From a bacterium (GTDB lineage Bacteria > Planctomycetota > Planctomycetia > Isosphaerales > Isosphaeraceae): a stretch of DNA of 64,000 bases. The notes beneath the pieces are model-generated. The model did no database searches, was not told the DNA's origin, and saw nothing but the letters and a program-made list of their open reading frames with translations. Shown here piece after piece: positions 63,440 through 64,000 of the stretch. How positions within the stretch are numbered: the stretch's first letter is position 1; each line of letters opens with the position of its first letter. Location of the stretch: NCBI GenBank assembly GCA_016125085.1, contig WGMM01000005.1, forward strand, positions 117,189 to 181,188, in the 5' to 3' direction. The position numbers were made by a program, and so were the translations under genes.

Positions 63440-63573
63440 TCTGAATGATCCTCGATGTGGCTGTAGGTTCTGAACTGGTCTTTTGCGATCAGCTCATCAC
63501 CAGGCTGGTGATATCGATACCGGCCATGCGAACCAGGGCTGATTCGCATGACCGGGAATCGAATATCCGGAAA

Positions 63574-63594
63574 CTTCCTGTATCAGACAGGAAG
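63574..63594 (-). terminator. Hairpin overlapping the stop of the tail-like gene
   Basis: An 8-bp perfect stem (CTTCCTGT / ACAGGAAG) with a 5-base loop spans the stop codon at 63583-63585, and on the minus strand it is followed by TTTCC. It may reduce transcription into the next gene. Confidence 0.4.
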
Positions 63595-64000
63595 GCTCAG
63601 AATCACGTTGGATCGATTTCCGTTGACGTCCGCGGTCGCCTGAATTCGGGTCACCGTCGAATTGCCGCCACGTATGGTGAACTGGCCATTCGAATTGCTC
63701 ACGATGACGCCTGCCGACGCAGCCAGGATAGGTGACAATGCCTGACGAACGTTGATTCCGGTTTCGACCATGACCTGATCGAGGCCCGAGGCGCTGAGCG
63801 AATAGCCGCTCTTGTCCTGATTGACCCCGACCGTCACCGGGTTCGTTACCGAAGCCACTGCTCCGCCCGAGAAGGTCGAACGGGTGCTCACCTTCGCGTC
63901 AAGGTTATCCTTCATCAGCAGACCGAGCGAACCGCTTACCGTCGCTGAGTTCGCCGCGTAATCCCAGACATCTTTCGCGAGCGTCGAGCCCGCGACCGTC
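63583..64000 (-). CDS. Phage tail/virion-like protein, C-terminal part (5' partial)
   Basis: The frame is open to the right edge, so the start lies outside. The visible 139 residues end with a pattern that is frequent at the C-terminus of phage tail and virion proteins: the 'VRQALSPILAASAG' segment followed by 'FTIRG', 'RIQATADVNGNRSNV' and a final beta strand. Upstream are VWDYAANSAT and GSLGLLM stretches of the same repeat style. This places at least the end of a phage-derived tail module here. Residues are Ser/Asn/Gly rich. Its function in the cell is unknown. Confidence 0.6.
   Translation of the reverse strand, partial: TVAGSTLAKDVWDYAANSATVSGSLGLLMKDNLDAKVSTRSTFSGGAVASVTNPVTVGVNQDKSGYSLSASGLDQVMVETGINVRQALSPILAASAGVIVSNSNGQFTIRGGNSTVTRIQATADVNGNRSNVILSLPV

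Noticed and set aside
1..64000. tRNA, rRNA and CRISPR
   Set aside because: I noticed no tRNA-like T-arm or cloverleaf, no rRNA stretch and no spaced direct repeats; reading by eye could miss a single tRNA.

Overview
The window is GC-rich chromosomal DNA, most likely from a member of the Planctomycetota. The evidence is gene content: a planctomycete cytochrome/DUF1549/DUF1553 protein followed by a DUF1501 partner (6907-11108), a DUF1080 secreted protein, an EF-G that looks like the planctomycete/spirochaete EF-G2 lineage, and a non-actinobacterial arrangement of housekeeping genes with many secreted hypothetical proteins. I cannot name a genus. I saw no tRNA, rRNA, CRISPR array or intact insertion sequence.

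Layout. 1-5674: end of an unknown gene, a small secreted protein, a 227-bp inverted-repeat element (932-1158), an MscS-type channel, a secreted CAP-domain protein and a 1.3-kb gene-free stretch. 5675-11108: three secreted proteins (prenyltransferase-like repeat protein, PSD1-type cytochrome, DUF1501). 11265-24963: a plus-strand housekeeping run (EF-G2-like factor, GyrA, VWA protein, thioredoxin-like protein, LarE, HemL, single-domain response regulator, NicO-family Ni/Co transporter, dipeptide-epimerase-like enolase, alpha/beta hydrolase), with one zinc-ribbon gene on the minus strand. 24947-41808: ProB plus a complete 14-subunit nuoA-N operon for respiratory complex I, all on the minus strand; a near-perfect match to the Rex redox-repressor operator lies 28 bp upstream of the nuoA start codon. 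42063-44033: a secreted or anchored propeller-like protein.

44300-48891 is the most unusual gene set: two FabZ-like dehydratases, an acyl carrier protein, and two adjacent ketoacyl synthases. The first synthase has lost its catalytic Cys (to Asp) and its second catalytic His (to Asn); the second synthase keeps all three residues. This resembles the KS / chain-length-factor pairs of type II polyketide and aryl-polyene systems, but no ketoreductase or acyltransferase is in the window. It is followed by an alpha/beta hydrolase and a glycan-like run (GT2, SAM methyltransferase, GT-C-like membrane protein), and later a UDP-GlcNAc 2-epimerase and a polysaccharide flippase, so lipid- or glycan-envelope synthesis is a reasonable reading.

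53621-62855 also holds a secreted HEAT-repeat protein with a pseudo-receiver domain, a DUF1080 protein, a Pro-rich anchored protein and a small basic HTH protein. At the right edge (62927-64000) two minus-strand genes look like part of a phage tail module that continues outside the window.
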